47,762 nt of DNA, from positions 1 through 47,762 of the forward strand of contig JAIVHO010000032.1 of assembly GCA_020201035.1 (NCBI GenBank). Direction: 5' to 3'. Position 1 is the first letter of the stretch, and the number at the start of each line of letters is the position of its first letter. A model generated the notes under the pieces. The model was not told where the DNA came from. It saw nothing but the letters and a program-made list of their open reading frames with translations, and did no database searches. This document shows, piece by piece, positions 1 to 8,731 of the stretch. This DNA comes from Bacteroidales bacterium (GTDB taxonomy: Bacteria; Bacteroidota; Bacteroidia; Bacteroidales; VadinHA17). The translations under genes and the position numbers were made by a program.

Positions 1-1233
1 ATTAAGGATAACAATCAGATAATGGATCAGAATACCAGACTGTCAGCACTCAATGCCAATCTGGAGAATGCACTTGCACGGGCCGAGGAGAGCGACAGGC
101 TAAAATCGGCATTCCTTGCCAACCTGTCGCATGAGATACGTACTCCAATGAATTCCATTGTAGGATTCTCTGAGCTGCTGTGCGACGATGATATCACACC
201 GGATGAGGTAGCCGGCTTTACCTCCACAATAAAGGAGAGCGCAAAACAGTTACTGGGAACTATATCAGATATAATAGAAATATCAAGAATAGAGACAGGA
301 CAGGTAATGGTCTCAAAAGAATGGATTGATCTTACGGCGATGATGGAAACGCTCAATGAACAGGCCAGGGCAAACATCCCCGCAGGAAAAAATATTGAAC
401 TGCTGGTTGAAACACCCTCCACATTCGGTTCAGCCTGTATAGAGAGTGATCTGGTGAAGCTGAGGCAGATACTGACCAATATGATTGGTAACGCAATAAA
501 GTTTACCGAAAACGGTTTTGTTAAGGCAGGCTACAGGATAAGTCCCGGAAACAATATTACATTTTTTGTTAAGGATAGCGGGCCCGGCATAGAAGCGAGA
601 TATCACAAGATGATCTTTGACCGGTTCAGCCAGGTGCATGGAGGGATGCAGAGGTTAAATGAAGGGTCGGGACTCGGGCTAACGATAGCAAAAGGGTATG
701 CTGAAATGCTTGGTGCAGTTATCTCCCTGAAATCGGAGCCCGGAAAAGGATCTACCTTTTACCTTGATATAAATGCCGGTAAGATTGAATATAGAACTAT
801 GAGTCAGGATGAAAAGAGAGAAGGGCGCAAGTCGCCCCGCAGCGGAAAAGAGGTAATCCTTATTGCAGAGGATGATGATGTGAATTTTCTCTATTTTTTG
901 GAGATTTTCAGGAAGAGTGACTATACTATTATCCGGGCATCCAACGGCAGGGAGGCTGTTGAGGAGTGCCGCAGAAATGACACTATAGACCTGGTGCTTA
1001 TGGATCTGAAGATGCCGGTGATGAATGGTTACGATGCCCTGAAAATTATCAGGGAAGAGTTTCCCTCTCTTCCTGTGGTAGCCCAGACAGCATATGCCCT
1101 GTCTGAGGATCGAAAAAAGATTATGGATTCAGGATTCAACGGATATGTTACCAAGCCTGTTAGCAGGGAGAAACTGATCAGGGTGGTTCAGGAATATGCC
1201 GGTAACGGAGAACATAAATCCGGAACAGATTAA
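1..1233 (+). CDS. Hybrid sensor histidine kinase/response regulator, 5' end cut by window
   Basis: Two-component signalling protein with a kinase core and a C-terminal receiver. Numbering from the ATG at position 22: a coiled coil runs into the HisKA H-box (SHEIRTPMN, phospho-acceptor His37). The HATPase_c domain follows, with the N-box (Asn157 in GNAIKF), the G1 box DSGPGI and the G2 box GSGLGLTIAKG near residue 216. The receiver (about residues 280-395) has the acidic EDDD cluster, phospho-acceptor Asp328 in LMDLKMP and the conserved Lys in VTKPVS. The frame stays open from position 1 to that ATG and the coiled coil begins immediately, so the ATG is probably internal and sensory (PAS-like or membrane) parts lie to the left of the window. 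There is no DNA-binding output domain. The next gene begins 29 bp downstream on the same strand and is also a signalling protein, so the two may act together; that is inference. Confidence 0.93.
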   Translation: MKDNNQIMDQNTRLSALNANLENALARAEESDRLKSAFLANLSHEIRTPMNSIVGFSELLCDDDITPDEVAGFTSTIKESAKQLLGTISDIIEISRIETGQVMVSKEWIDLTAMMETLNEQARANIPAGKNIELLVETPSTFGSACIESDLVKLRQILTNMIGNAIKFTENGFVKAGYRISPGNNITFFVKDSGPGIEARYHKMIFDRFSQVHGGMQRLNEGSGLGLTIAKGYAEMLGAVISLKSEPGKGSTFYLDINAGKIEYRTMSQDEKREGRKSPRSGKEVILIAEDDDVNFLYFLEIFRKSDYTIIRASNGREAVEECRRNDTIDLVLMDLKMPVMNGYDALKIIREEFPSLPVVAQTAYALSEDRKKIMDSGFNGYVTKPVSREKLIRVVQEYAGNGEHKSGTD

Positions 1234-1262
1234 CCTGACCAACAATTACATCTAATGGCTGT

Positions 1263-4200
1263 ATGATGACGGCAAAAAAGTGGCGGCAATCTATTTACAG
1301 ATTTCTGATTATTGCAGTGTTTATCATACTTACTGCCGCTTCGTCAGTGGCGCAGGAGGGTATTCCATATATAACCGGGTACGACACTGGTGATGACTAT
1401 ATCCTCAGGCACTGGTCATTATGCCAGGGCAGCAACAACGAGATGCTCTTCGCCAACCGTACGGGTATCACAACATATGACGGCCAGTCATGGAACAATT
1501 ACAGGCTTAACATTGTCCCGGTGGTGATAAGGCGTGATCCCGTAAGCGGAGTGGTATTTGCCGGATCGGTTAATGATTATGGAATAATAAAATATACCCC
1601 ACGGGGTGTCCCTCTGTTTGAATCGCTGTGCGGCGACACTCTTCCGGCTGGTATAACGGACGGTATTCTTTTTACACCGGAATCGGTAATATTCAGAGGG
1701 GCAAAAAGTATCTCTGTACATGACCGGAACAATCTATCCTCATACCGGAGATGGTATGCCCCTGACGACAAATCATTTACCGGTTTCCTGGAGGCTGACG
1801 GAGACTATTTTATCAATATCCGCGGGCAAGGTCTGCACCGTATAGATTCAGATACACTGTTTCCGATTGTGACAGGCTATATGACTGCTGATTGTGAGAT
1901 ACTATTCTCCATTGATCATGGTGACGGTATGGTGCTGACCGGGAGGTCAGACAACACCCTGCATCTCTTTGACGGTATTAAATACTATCCGTGGGAACCC
2001 GACAGTCTGGAGTACCTTCAGAATAATTCACTTACCGATGGGTTTGCCGTTAACCCCGGCATCTATGCCTTCACCACCCTCTATGGCGGAGTATTGCTTG
2101 TTGACCCGGCCGACGGATCCACCATCCATACAATTAACTATGGTAACGGACTCACCGATGATGAGATTTTTGCTGCAGGCATAGACAACAACCAGGGATT
2201 ATGGATTTCTCATGGCATGGGGGTATGCAGGATAGACCTGGCTCTGCCACTGAGGGATTACTCCTCATATCCCGGACTGGAAGGCACAGTTACCTCCACC
2301 CTGGTCCATAACGACAGGCTGTGGGTATCAACCAATGAGGGCCTCTTCTACCTGGAGGAGGTAAGGAACTATAAAGGAATTGAGGTTACCCGTAAGAGGG
2401 AGCCGGCTCCTTCACGCAGCCAGATCCATATGCCTGTCCGGTCCGATACAGCCACTCTGGTAGTAAGTAAGGAGGGCGAAAGAGACACAATATCATCAGG
2501 GGAAAAGAGCGGTTTAGGGGCATTCCTTAACAGGCTTCTGGGAAGGGAGAGGGATAAAACTGCACAGGTTACCGAAGTGGAAGAGCAGGAACCCGACACC
2601 ACTAAGAAAGCTGAAACAGTGATGCCGGATTCTCCTGCTGAGAGAGAGCCAATATGGATCAGGGAGACCATCTCCGTGCTTAACTCGGTTAGCTACCTCT
2701 TCAGAAAGACAGAGGGTCTGGATTCCAGGTGCAGCCTTATAGAGGGAACCAGTCACGGACTACTTGCAGCAACTTCATCGGGACTCTGGTGGGTAAACCA
2801 AGGCAGGTCTGAAATAATTATGGATACACGATTTGTTAATGATATTGCTCCTACTAATGACGCTGACCTTTTCTATGCAGCAACAGACCTGGGAATATTT
2901 CCGGTAAGATTTAATGGCCGCCGCTGGAAGGCAGGCGAAAATTTATTGGGAATAGATGAGCCCGTTTATTCACTTCTGATTACCGGAGGTGAAAAGATAT
3001 GGGCGTCAGGTGACAATATCTTTTTTTCGCTCAATCCGGCTGAAGAAGAGAGCAGCGACAGGTCAGAAGGCATCTACACCTTTGAGTCAGATTTTCCGGA
3101 ACGGACAATTGTATCGGAGCAGAACGATACAATTTTACTGCTTACCGGCAGAGGGGTACTCTTCTTTTCGGAGGATGATAATATGCTGGTACAACATACC
3201 GGCTACCAGCATGATGAGGGAAAGTTAGTAAGATATATGGAATGTGCGCCCGGGCAGATATGGATCAACAGTGGTGATGGCTGGAGCAGAATGACCGGGA
3301 GTATGAACAGGAGTAACACTGTTCAGGAAACTCTCCTTTCTCTCTTCGAAGATGTAAGGTCATTGAGATGCAGCGATAACGGAGACCTGTGGGTGGCAAA
3401 CGGCAGCTCACATATATACAGGATATCGGATCGTGAGAAGGAGAGTGTTGACAGAAGCTTTTCTCTTAATATAAACAGCCTGGCGAGCAATAACGGCTCA
3501 TGGCATAATCTGTCAGAACTGATATTTGAGGCAGGTGACAACTCAATAGTAATAAATATGTCGGCCCCCTTTTACCTGAAGGAGACATCGAACCGGTACC
3601 AGTATCGTATCAACAGACTGATGAGCGACTGGTCGGCGTGGAGTATAAGTCCGGTGGTAAACCTATACCTGGAACCGGGAGATTACATTGTAAGGCTTCG
3701 CGCCAAAAATATCCTGGGAGACATATCAGAGGAGAAGAGCATCTCTTTCACTATCAAGCCACCTTTTGTAAAGACCTTCTGGTTCTTCCTTTTAGTTTTT
3801 GCAGGAGGGATAAATATTCTTGCCCTGTTAGTTTACCTCAGGGAAAAAAAGCTGCGGTATGACAAGCGGGTACTGGAGGATAAGGTCAGGGAACGTACTG
3901 CCGAAATTGAGAGTACGAAGAAGCATATTGAGCTTCAGAGGGATGAAATTATTAAACAGAAGGAAGAGATTACAAGCAGCATAACCTACGCCAGCAGGAT
4001 CCAGGATGCCATACTGCCGGAGGAGGACCTCTGCAGAAGACTTTTCAGGGACCATTTTGTGCTGTTTAAGCCAAGGGACATCGTGAGTGGTGATTTCTAC
4101 TGGATCCATGAGGAGATGGAGCGGATAACCTTTGCAGTTGCCGACTGTACCGGTCACGGCGTACCGGGAGCTATTATGAGTATGCTGGGCATTTCGCTGC

Positions 4201-4718
4201 TTAACGAGATTGCCTCAAACAGTAACGGCAATCTCATGGCAGGAGATATGCTGGGAGTGTTGCGTGAAAAAGTGATCTTCTCTCTTAACCAGACAGGCAG
4301 TGGTGATGAAGCAACTGATGGTATGGATATGTCGCTCTGTATACTGGAGAGAGAAACCGGTCAGCTCCAGTTTGCAGGGGCCTTTAACCCCCTGTGGCTT
4401 GTACGTGACGGCAGGCTTACCGAGTTCAGTGCAGACAGGATGCCAGTGGGTTACGACATGAAGCTGTCGTTGTTCAATACCCGGGAAACTACAGTGCAGG
4501 AGGGTGATGCCCTCTATCTGCTCTCCGATGGCTATTATGACCAGTTCGGCGGGAAGAATGATAAGCGCTTTAGCTCGCGCCGACTAAAGAGCGTGATAAG
4601 GGAGATCTCACATCTTCCGATGAACAGGCAGAGGGAGGTTCTGGATGAGCGCTTCCGAAGATGGATGGGCGGGGGAGAACAGATTGATGATGTTCTGATA
4701 ATGGGGATCCGTATCTGA
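1263..4718 (+). CDS. Propeller/Y_Y_Y sensor with C-terminal SpoIIE-type (PP2C-like) phosphatase
   Basis: Large membrane sensor of 1151 residues. A hydrophobic N-terminal segment with an alanine-rich end (residues 10-30) looks like a signal peptide. Residues 35-760 are two-component-regulator-propeller-like repeats, interrupted at about 380-465 by a charged, low-complexity insert. A Y_Y_Y-type beta domain lies at about 770-833, then one transmembrane helix (about 838-859), a charged coiled coil, and a SpoIIE/PP2C phosphatase domain from about 910 to the end. Phosphatase landmarks are SGDFYW near 940, ADCTGHGVPG near 959, and LLSDGYYDQFGG. The predicted layout is a periplasmic ligand sensor controlling a cytoplasmic Ser/Thr phosphatase, a class that in other bacteria acts on anti-sigma antagonists or STAS proteins. 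No such partner is visible here. It follows the hybrid kinase by 29 bp. Confidence 0.9.
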   Translation: MMTAKKWRQSIYRFLIIAVFIILTAASSVAQEGIPYITGYDTGDDYILRHWSLCQGSNNEMLFANRTGITTYDGQSWNNYRLNIVPVVIRRDPVSGVVFAGSVNDYGIIKYTPRGVPLFESLCGDTLPAGITDGILFTPESVIFRGAKSISVHDRNNLSSYRRWYAPDDKSFTGFLEADGDYFINIRGQGLHRIDSDTLFPIVTGYMTADCEILFSIDHGDGMVLTGRSDNTLHLFDGIKYYPWEPDSLEYLQNNSLTDGFAVNPGIYAFTTLYGGVLLVDPADGSTIHTINYGNGLTDDEIFAAGIDNNQGLWISHGMGVCRIDLALPLRDYSSYPGLEGTVTSTLVHNDRLWVSTNEGLFYLEEVRNYKGIEVTRKREPAPSRSQIHMPVRSDTATLVVSKEGERDTISSGEKSGLGAFLNRLLGRERDKTAQVTEVEEQEPDTTKKAETVMPDSPAEREPIWIRETISVLNSVSYLFRKTEGLDSRCSLIEGTSHGLLAATSSGLWWVNQGRSEIIMDTRFVNDIAPTNDADLFYAATDLGIFPVRFNGRRWKAGENLLGIDEPVYSLLITGGEKIWASGDNIFFSLNPAEEESSDRSEGIYTFESDFPERTIVSEQNDTILLLTGRGVLFFSEDDNMLVQHTGYQHDEGKLVRYMECAPGQIWINSGDGWSRMTGSMNRSNTVQETLLSLFEDVRSLRCSDNGDLWVANGSSHIYRISDREKESVDRSFSLNINSLASNNGSWHNLSELIFEAGDNSIVINMSAPFYLKETSNRYQYRINRLMSDWSAWSISPVVNLYLEPGDYIVRLRAKNILGDISEEKSISFTIKPPFVKTFWFFLLVFAGGINILALLVYLREKKLRYDKRVLEDKVRERTAEIESTKKHIELQRDEIIKQKEEITSSITYASRIQDAILPEEDLCRRLFRDHFVLFKPRDIVSGDFYWIHEEMERITFAVADCTGHGVPGAIMSMLGISLLNEIASNSNGNLMAGDMLGVLREKVIFSLNQTGSGDEATDGMDMSLCILERETGQLQFAGAFNPLWLVRDGRLTEFSADRMPVGYDMKLSLFNTRETTVQEGDALYLLSDGYYDQFGGKNDKRFSSRRLKSVIREISHLPMNRQREVLDERFRRWMGGGEQIDDVLIMGIRI

Positions 4719-4752
4719 AAGATTATTGGGTTGATTCTCTCTCTGACCGGCA

Positions 4753-4894
4753 GCGACTTCAATCAGCCGGCCGGTATCAACAGCCAGGCCGACTCCGGTA
4801 AAGGGACTCCGGCATGCTGGCGACTTCAATCAGCCGGCCCGCATCAACAGCCATGCCGACTGCAGTAAGTGGACTCCGGTATGCTGGCGACTTC
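4753..4894. repeat. 67-bp tandem repeat, two full copies plus start of a third
   Basis: The string GCGACTTCA starts at 4753, 4820 and 4887, an exact 67-bp period. Copies one and two share most of their bases, including AATCAGCCGGCC and a GGACTCCGG..ATGCTG block. The array fills the gap between the convergent sensor gene and the PepSY gene and has no credible reading frame. Confidence 0.85.
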
Positions 4895-4900
4895 AGCAGC

Positions 4901-5449
4901 TTAGTATAAAAAGAGAAAAAGCAGCGGCAGAATGATCCCGATAGCGGTAAGAATTGCCCCCCTGCGGGTTATTCCGTTCCTTCCCTTAACAATAAAGAGT
5001 CCGGTAACAGTTACTGTAATCAGGGCTACACAGTATATATCGCTGAACCATTTCCACCATTTACCCGGATTATAATGGAGGAAGTTGAACTGGTAAAAAA
5101 TAGGTCTTTTGCTTGCCTTTTCAACGTAGCCACTCTGTGTAACCAGATTGTAGTGCAGTGTACCCCCGTCAAGAAATACGCTCAGCTTATTTCCCGCGGG
5201 GAGATACCATGTCTTGTAGCTGTCACTCTCACCTGCCAGTTCAACAAGCTGAAGCACCAGATCCTCGGTAATATTCGCACGGGTAATTACTATATCTCCC
5301 GGAACTTCTTTTATTTCAACTATATAGTTGGGATTCCAGTCGCTTTTATGGTTAAGTGCGATGCCTGACAGGGCATAGATAAGAGTCAACCCTGCAATAA
5401 GATAGCCTATATCCCTGTGAGTAACCCTGTTCAGTCTGCTGAGCTTCAT
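4901..5449 (-). CDS. PepSY-associated transmembrane protein
   Basis: 182-residue membrane protein. A first TM helix (about residues 13-31, after RVTHRDIGYLI) is followed by an extracytoplasmic PepSY-like region. Two more helices follow at about 136-153 and 162-181, the first preceded by a KWWKW motif and FLHYNPG. Proteins of this type sit in the envelope, and some PepSY-TM proteins are linked to iron or redox handling; the precise role here is unknown. A longer frame to 5554 exists, but its extra 35 residues are encoded by the dispersed repeat at 5481-5596 and have no protein character. I therefore place the start at the Met that begins MKLSRLNRV. The OB-fold lipoprotein gene lies upstream on the same strand, separated by a terminator and the repeat. 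Confidence 0.75.
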   Translation of the reverse strand: MKLSRLNRVTHRDIGYLIAGLTLIYALSGIALNHKSDWNPNYIVEIKEVPGDIVITRANITEDLVLQLVELAGESDSYKTWYLPAGNKLSVFLDGGTLHYNLVTQSGYVEKASKRPIFYQFNFLHYNPGKWWKWFSDIYCVALITVTVTGLFIVKGRNGITRRGAILTAIGIILPLLFLFLY

Positions 5450-5480
5450 ATCCGCTAATCTTTTTTCAGAATTTATAAAA

Positions 5481-5596
5481 ATAAATGGTATTATCCCCCA
5501 GGGTAAGCCCTGGACCATTCTTTCCGGGGCAAGCCCCGGGGAATTTAACCACACCCTCTCGTCCGCCGAAGCGGAACGCGAAGGTGGATTAAAAAA
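5481..5596. repeat. Dispersed 116-bp hairpin-rich element, copy 1
   Basis: Nearly identical to 33508-33623: same length and three substitutions seen by eye. It contains a hairpin at 5498-5513 (CCAGGG/CCCTGG), a perfect 7-bp hairpin at 5524-5539 (CCGGGGC/GCCCCGG) and a TCCGC-CGAA-GCGGA hairpin. The last lies inside an outer stem (5544-5552 with 5584-5593). The element ends 31 nt upstream of the PepSY gene start. No target-site duplication or terminal inverted repeat was seen. Confidence 0.85.
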
Positions 5597-5617
5597 AGGC
5601 CAGAAATGACCGGCCTT
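5591..5617 (-). terminator. Rho-independent terminator of the OB-fold lipoprotein gene
   Basis: Stem AAGGCC (5596-5601) pairs with GGCCTT (5612-5617). On the minus strand it is followed by a run of seven T (5591-5597). It lies just downstream of the stop codon at 5639. Confidence 0.7.
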
Positions 5618-5638
5618 CTCTGTTTAATGAGTGCTTAG

Positions 5639-6106
5639 TTACTTTACTGTATGACCGCTGTAGTGCAAGACATATTCAGCAAGTACAGGCTGGGCGGCAA
5701 GTGCCTCCTCTGTCTCACATGCTTCACCTTCTGCCTCTTCGCCCGGTCCACCCATTTCACCTTTTTCAGTAACGCTGAGCTTGCCTGTTACGATAACCTC
5801 ACTTCCGAGCAGCTCCATGGGAACCTTGGGCAGCTCTTCACCTACCGTAACAAAAAGGCGGATATCCGGATCATCACCTACTATAAACATTTTCTTGCCA
5901 CTGTGGGCACAAACATGAACTACCTTGCCTGATACGGCAATATCCTTACCACTGTAGCTGGCCGGATCTTCAGTAAGCTGAGCAAATTCAATAGCTGAAA
6001 CAGCCTCTTCTGCAGCTGCAGATTTATCTTTTGCATTTTCACCGCCAGTACCGCAGGAGATCACCAGCAGCGACAACAGCGCAATTCCAAAAAACGTTCT
6101 GATCAT
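5639..6106 (-). CDS. Lipoprotein with OB-fold-like domain
   Basis: 155-residue predicted lipoprotein. The hydrophobic signal ends in a lipobox-like LLVISC, giving Cys18 as the lipid-attachment residue. After an Ala/Glu-rich linker, residues 40-115 have the pattern of an OB-fold (DIAVSGKVVHVCAHSGKKMF.., later GSEVIVTGKLS). The VCAHSGKKMFIV stretch resembles the Cys-containing loop of DUF4920-like OB-fold lipoproteins, but I cannot assign the family firmly. The C-terminal part is Glu-rich with one more Cys. It should be anchored in the envelope. Ligand unknown; Cys and His in the loop would permit metal or thiol chemistry. It is monocistronic by its terminator, and the PepSY-TM gene lies downstream on the same strand. 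Confidence 0.65.
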   Translation of the reverse strand: MIRTFFGIALLSLLVISCGTGGENAKDKSAAAEEAVSAIEFAQLTEDPASYSGKDIAVSGKVVHVCAHSGKKMFIVGDDPDIRLFVTVGEELPKVPMELLGSEVIVTGKLSVTEKGEMGGPGEEAEGEACETEEALAAQPVLAEYVLHYSGHTVK

Positions 6107-6388
6107 AATAATCTGTTTTTAGTTATGGTTAATAATCTTATAGTTAGTCTATTCTATCAGGTTGCAATATTAATGGTTTTTTTTTGAAACAACAGAGACA
6201 CAGAAGGGGGAAGTAGTTAAGATGATGTTAAATTATTAACTCTGCTGTTACTGAACCTCCTATTGCTCTGCATCTTTGAGCGTGAGAAGAGAGTGGCGGG
6301 CCAACGAATTATCATTTACCAATATCAGAAATTGTACAGTATAGTTATCTTTATCGTTGAAACAACAGGAGAATAGAATATAAAATTT

Positions 6389-7099
6389 ATGGAAAGAAAG
6401 CCAGCTATATATACCGGCAAAAAGATATGCGGGGTTCTGCCTCAGGCACCGATACTTCTTTTAATGATACTGATTCTGCCTGCCGGGGTGGCAGCGCAGA
6501 CGATCTTTGAACCTCACTATACCCTTAAGACCCCGGTAACTTTAAACATTATCAGCCTTGAGATGACAAAAACAGGCACTGTCATTAACCTGTCACTGGA
6601 GAACAGGATTGAAGGAGGTTATTTCTGCACCGATAAAAACAGTTTTCTGGTGACACCTGACGGGATGCGACTAAAGCTTACCGGCACTACAGGCATTCCC
6701 GCCTGTCCGGAACTTCACCGCTTTGCCTCCGTGGGTGAGGTGCTCTACTTCACTTTGAGATTTCCTCCCCTGCCGGATAACACTGCGTGGTTCGACCTGG
6801 TGGAGGAGTGCGGCGATAACTGCTTCTCGGTGCTTGGTATTGCAACCGACCCAACACTAAACCTCAGGATGAACGAATGTTACAGGGCTGTGGACTCTGG
6901 TGACAGTAAAAGAGCAATTGCCCTCTTTGAAGAAGTACTGCCCCTTCTTGAGAAGGATAACCATGCACTCACAGGATCGGTATACCTTACCCTGATCACT
7001 CTTTCTGAAGATAACGATCCGGAACTTGCCGGGAAATACAGGCAGAAGCTGGCATCTTCATCTGTTCCTCACAAGAAGCTGATGACCGGAGGTAATTAG
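6389..7099 (+). CDS. Exported protein of unknown function
   Basis: 236 residues. Residues 20-36 are strongly hydrophobic (ILLLMILILPAGVAAQ) and end in a typical signal-peptidase site, so it should be exported. The mature part starts with a beta-rich domain (about 40-150) containing Cys at about 76, 99, 141 and 145. A mostly helical C-terminal section follows, in which ALFEEVLPLLEKDNHALTGSVYLTLITL resembles a single tetratricopeptide-like hairpin. I do not recognise a named family. It stands alone between the lipoprotein gene (divergent, 282 bp away with no clear element) and the porin gene (convergent). Confidence 0.7.
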   Translation: MERKPAIYTGKKICGVLPQAPILLLMILILPAGVAAQTIFEPHYTLKTPVTLNIISLEMTKTGTVINLSLENRIEGGYFCTDKNSFLVTPDGMRLKLTGTTGIPACPELHRFASVGEVLYFTLRFPPLPDNTAWFDLVEECGDNCFSVLGIATDPTLNLRMNECYRAVDSGDSKRAIALFEEVLPLLEKDNHALTGSVYLTLITLSEDNDPELAGKYRQKLASSSVPHKKLMTGGN

Positions 7100-7195
7100 C
7101 CTGGCAGTAACCTACATCTTCTCCCCGAAAAGAAAATCAAGTATAAACATCTCATAACAAAACCTTTAACGGCAGTTCAGTCAAAAAAGATACAC

Positions 7196-7228
7196 AAAAA
7201 AGATGGAGCCCTAATAAGAGCTCCATCT
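7196..7228 (-). terminator. Rho-independent terminator of the OmpP1 porin gene
   Basis: Perfect 9-bp stem AGATGGAGC (7201-7209) with GCTCCATCT (7220-7228), followed on the minus strand by six T (7196-7201). It lies 37 bp beyond the porin stop codon. The same stem could weakly serve the convergent gene on the plus strand. Confidence 0.8.
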
Positions 7229-7264
7229 AATTATACAATTTTTATTTTTTTATAACATGGGATG

Positions 7265-8731
7265 CTAAAAATGGAGATTTACTCCTGCACCTATCAGCCA
7301 TGTTGTTGTGTCATATGTTTCATTATATGAAAGAACCGGTATACTGGTATTGGGAAATGATTTTCCGCCATCCTCATACATTGTATACATTCCTCCTATA
7401 TTGACATCAATCATCGGGGTAAGACTAATTCCGAGTCCGCCCGCAAATGAAGTTGTATTGAGGCTGTACCTCATACTTCCCTGGTATGCATCATTTACTC
7501 CTGTGCTGGTACCGTTAAAACCTGCGCTGATGCGGAACATACTGTTAAGGGCATACTCAACCCCAACTGAATACTCCAGGAAATTTTTGTCGATCATATT
7601 AATTTCATCATCCAGGCTGCCATCATAGTCATTATTCTTATCAAAGAAATAGTTTACACCTGCAGCTACGGTAAGCTTGCTCAGCGGATTCAGCGATGCT
7701 CCCACTGAAAGCTGGGCCGGCATATCGGCAACCTTTGTGTCACCGTTAACAAACATCCCCGCTGCATCATTACCGTCAATAACAGTTGTCTCAAGGTGCA
7801 GTTTAGTGGCAAACTCATACTTAACAGCCACATTCAGCATCTCAACAGGAGTGAAATTAATGCTAAGCACAGGAGTAAAGCCTGAACCCTCCTCAATAAC
7901 ATCAGCCTTAATATCAGTCGCAGCATCAAGACCTTCGGCCGTAGCGTTTAGCGTAGCCGCCTGTGACGCACCAACTGTTGTACCGGCAATAGCCCTGAGG
8001 TAATCTCCCGGGCTGCCTGCATACGGGGAGATGCCTGTATATGCGGCAGGAACTGCAGTGATTTCAACGCCTGAAATGGATCCTTTATATGTGTTTTTTG
8101 CAGAAACAAATCTGGCACCTGCAGCAACTGAAACCATATCATTAATGGCGTAGGAGATATTTGCCTGGTAGCCGAAATAGATTGAGCTTCCTTCAAAGAA
8201 AATATCACCGCTATAACCTGTCACATTGCGGAATGTTGGATCAGGGAAACCGGCACTGACAACACCTGCATCCAGTGGTGCAAGCTGCTGCTGCAGAAGT
8301 GGAACGAGACCGGCTATTTGCATCTCAAAAGAAGGGAGACCTGTTGCATACTCGGCACCGCCACCGCCGCCTATTGGGTTAAATCCTGCGGAAAAAGCGA
8401 GGTTACCCATCTTGTAAACAGCATATACGCCCGGGAAGATAGGGGCCTTAACAATCCCTTCATATGTTGAAGGTTTATCTGTCAATAGCACATAATCATT
8501 GGTAATGGTCTTGGTCTGATTAATGACCTGATTGTTAATCGAGAAATGAAAACCGTCACTCAGCTTTGTGAGTCCGGCCGGATTGTAATAGACTGCATCA
8601 ACACCGGTGGTGGCATGGAGGGCTATAAACCTGGTATAATAGGCACTCTGGTTGGTATTTGTCACCAGTCCGCCCGCCATTACACTGCCGGTTATCGCTG
8701 CAGCAGCAATTGTAAAAAAGATTTTTTTCAT
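7265..8731 (-). CDS. OmpP1/FadL/TodX-family outer membrane transport protein
   Basis: 488-residue outer-membrane beta-barrel of the family that takes up long-chain fatty acids and other hydrophobic compounds. The signal peptide (MKKIFFTIAAAAITGSVMAGG) is followed by the N-terminal hatch-type sequence (TNQSAYYTRFIALHATTGVDA) and by YYNPAGLTKLSDGFH, which matches the family's NPAG motif. Many amphipathic strands follow, and the chain ends LIGAGVNLHF with a terminal aromatic residue, as expected for barrel insertion. The reading frame extends 20 codons upstream to 8791, but the Met at 8731 begins a perfect signal peptide, so I chose it. The substrate cannot be told. It is monocistronic: a strong terminator follows, and 430 bp of non-coding DNA separates it from the divergent gene. 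Confidence 0.92.
   Translation of the reverse strand: MKKIFFTIAAAAITGSVMAGGLVTNTNQSAYYTRFIALHATTGVDAVYYNPAGLTKLSDGFHFSINNQVINQTKTITNDYVLLTDKPSTYEGIVKAPIFPGVYAVYKMGNLAFSAGFNPIGGGGGAEYATGLPSFEMQIAGLVPLLQQQLAPLDAGVVSAGFPDPTFRNVTGYSGDIFFEGSSIYFGYQANISYAINDMVSVAAGARFVSAKNTYKGSISGVEITAVPAAYTGISPYAGSPGDYLRAIAGTTVGASQAATLNATAEGLDAATDIKADVIEEGSGFTPVLSINFTPVEMLNVAVKYEFATKLHLETTVIDGNDAAGMFVNGDTKVADMPAQLSVGASLNPLSKLTVAAGVNYFFDKNNDYDGSLDDEINMIDKNFLEYSVGVEYALNSMFRISAGFNGTSTGVNDAYQGSMRYSLNTTSFAGGLGISLTPMIDVNIGGMYTMYEDGGKSFPNTSIPVLSYNETYDTTTWLIGAGVNLHF

Noticed and set aside
4901-5554. Longer N-terminus of the PepSY-TM protein
   Set aside because: The extra 35 codons are encoded by the dispersed repeat; the Met at 5449 precedes the conserved part.
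5481-5596. Classical insertion element or MITE
   Set aside because: No terminal inverted repeats or target-site duplication around either copy; kept only as a dispersed structured repeat.
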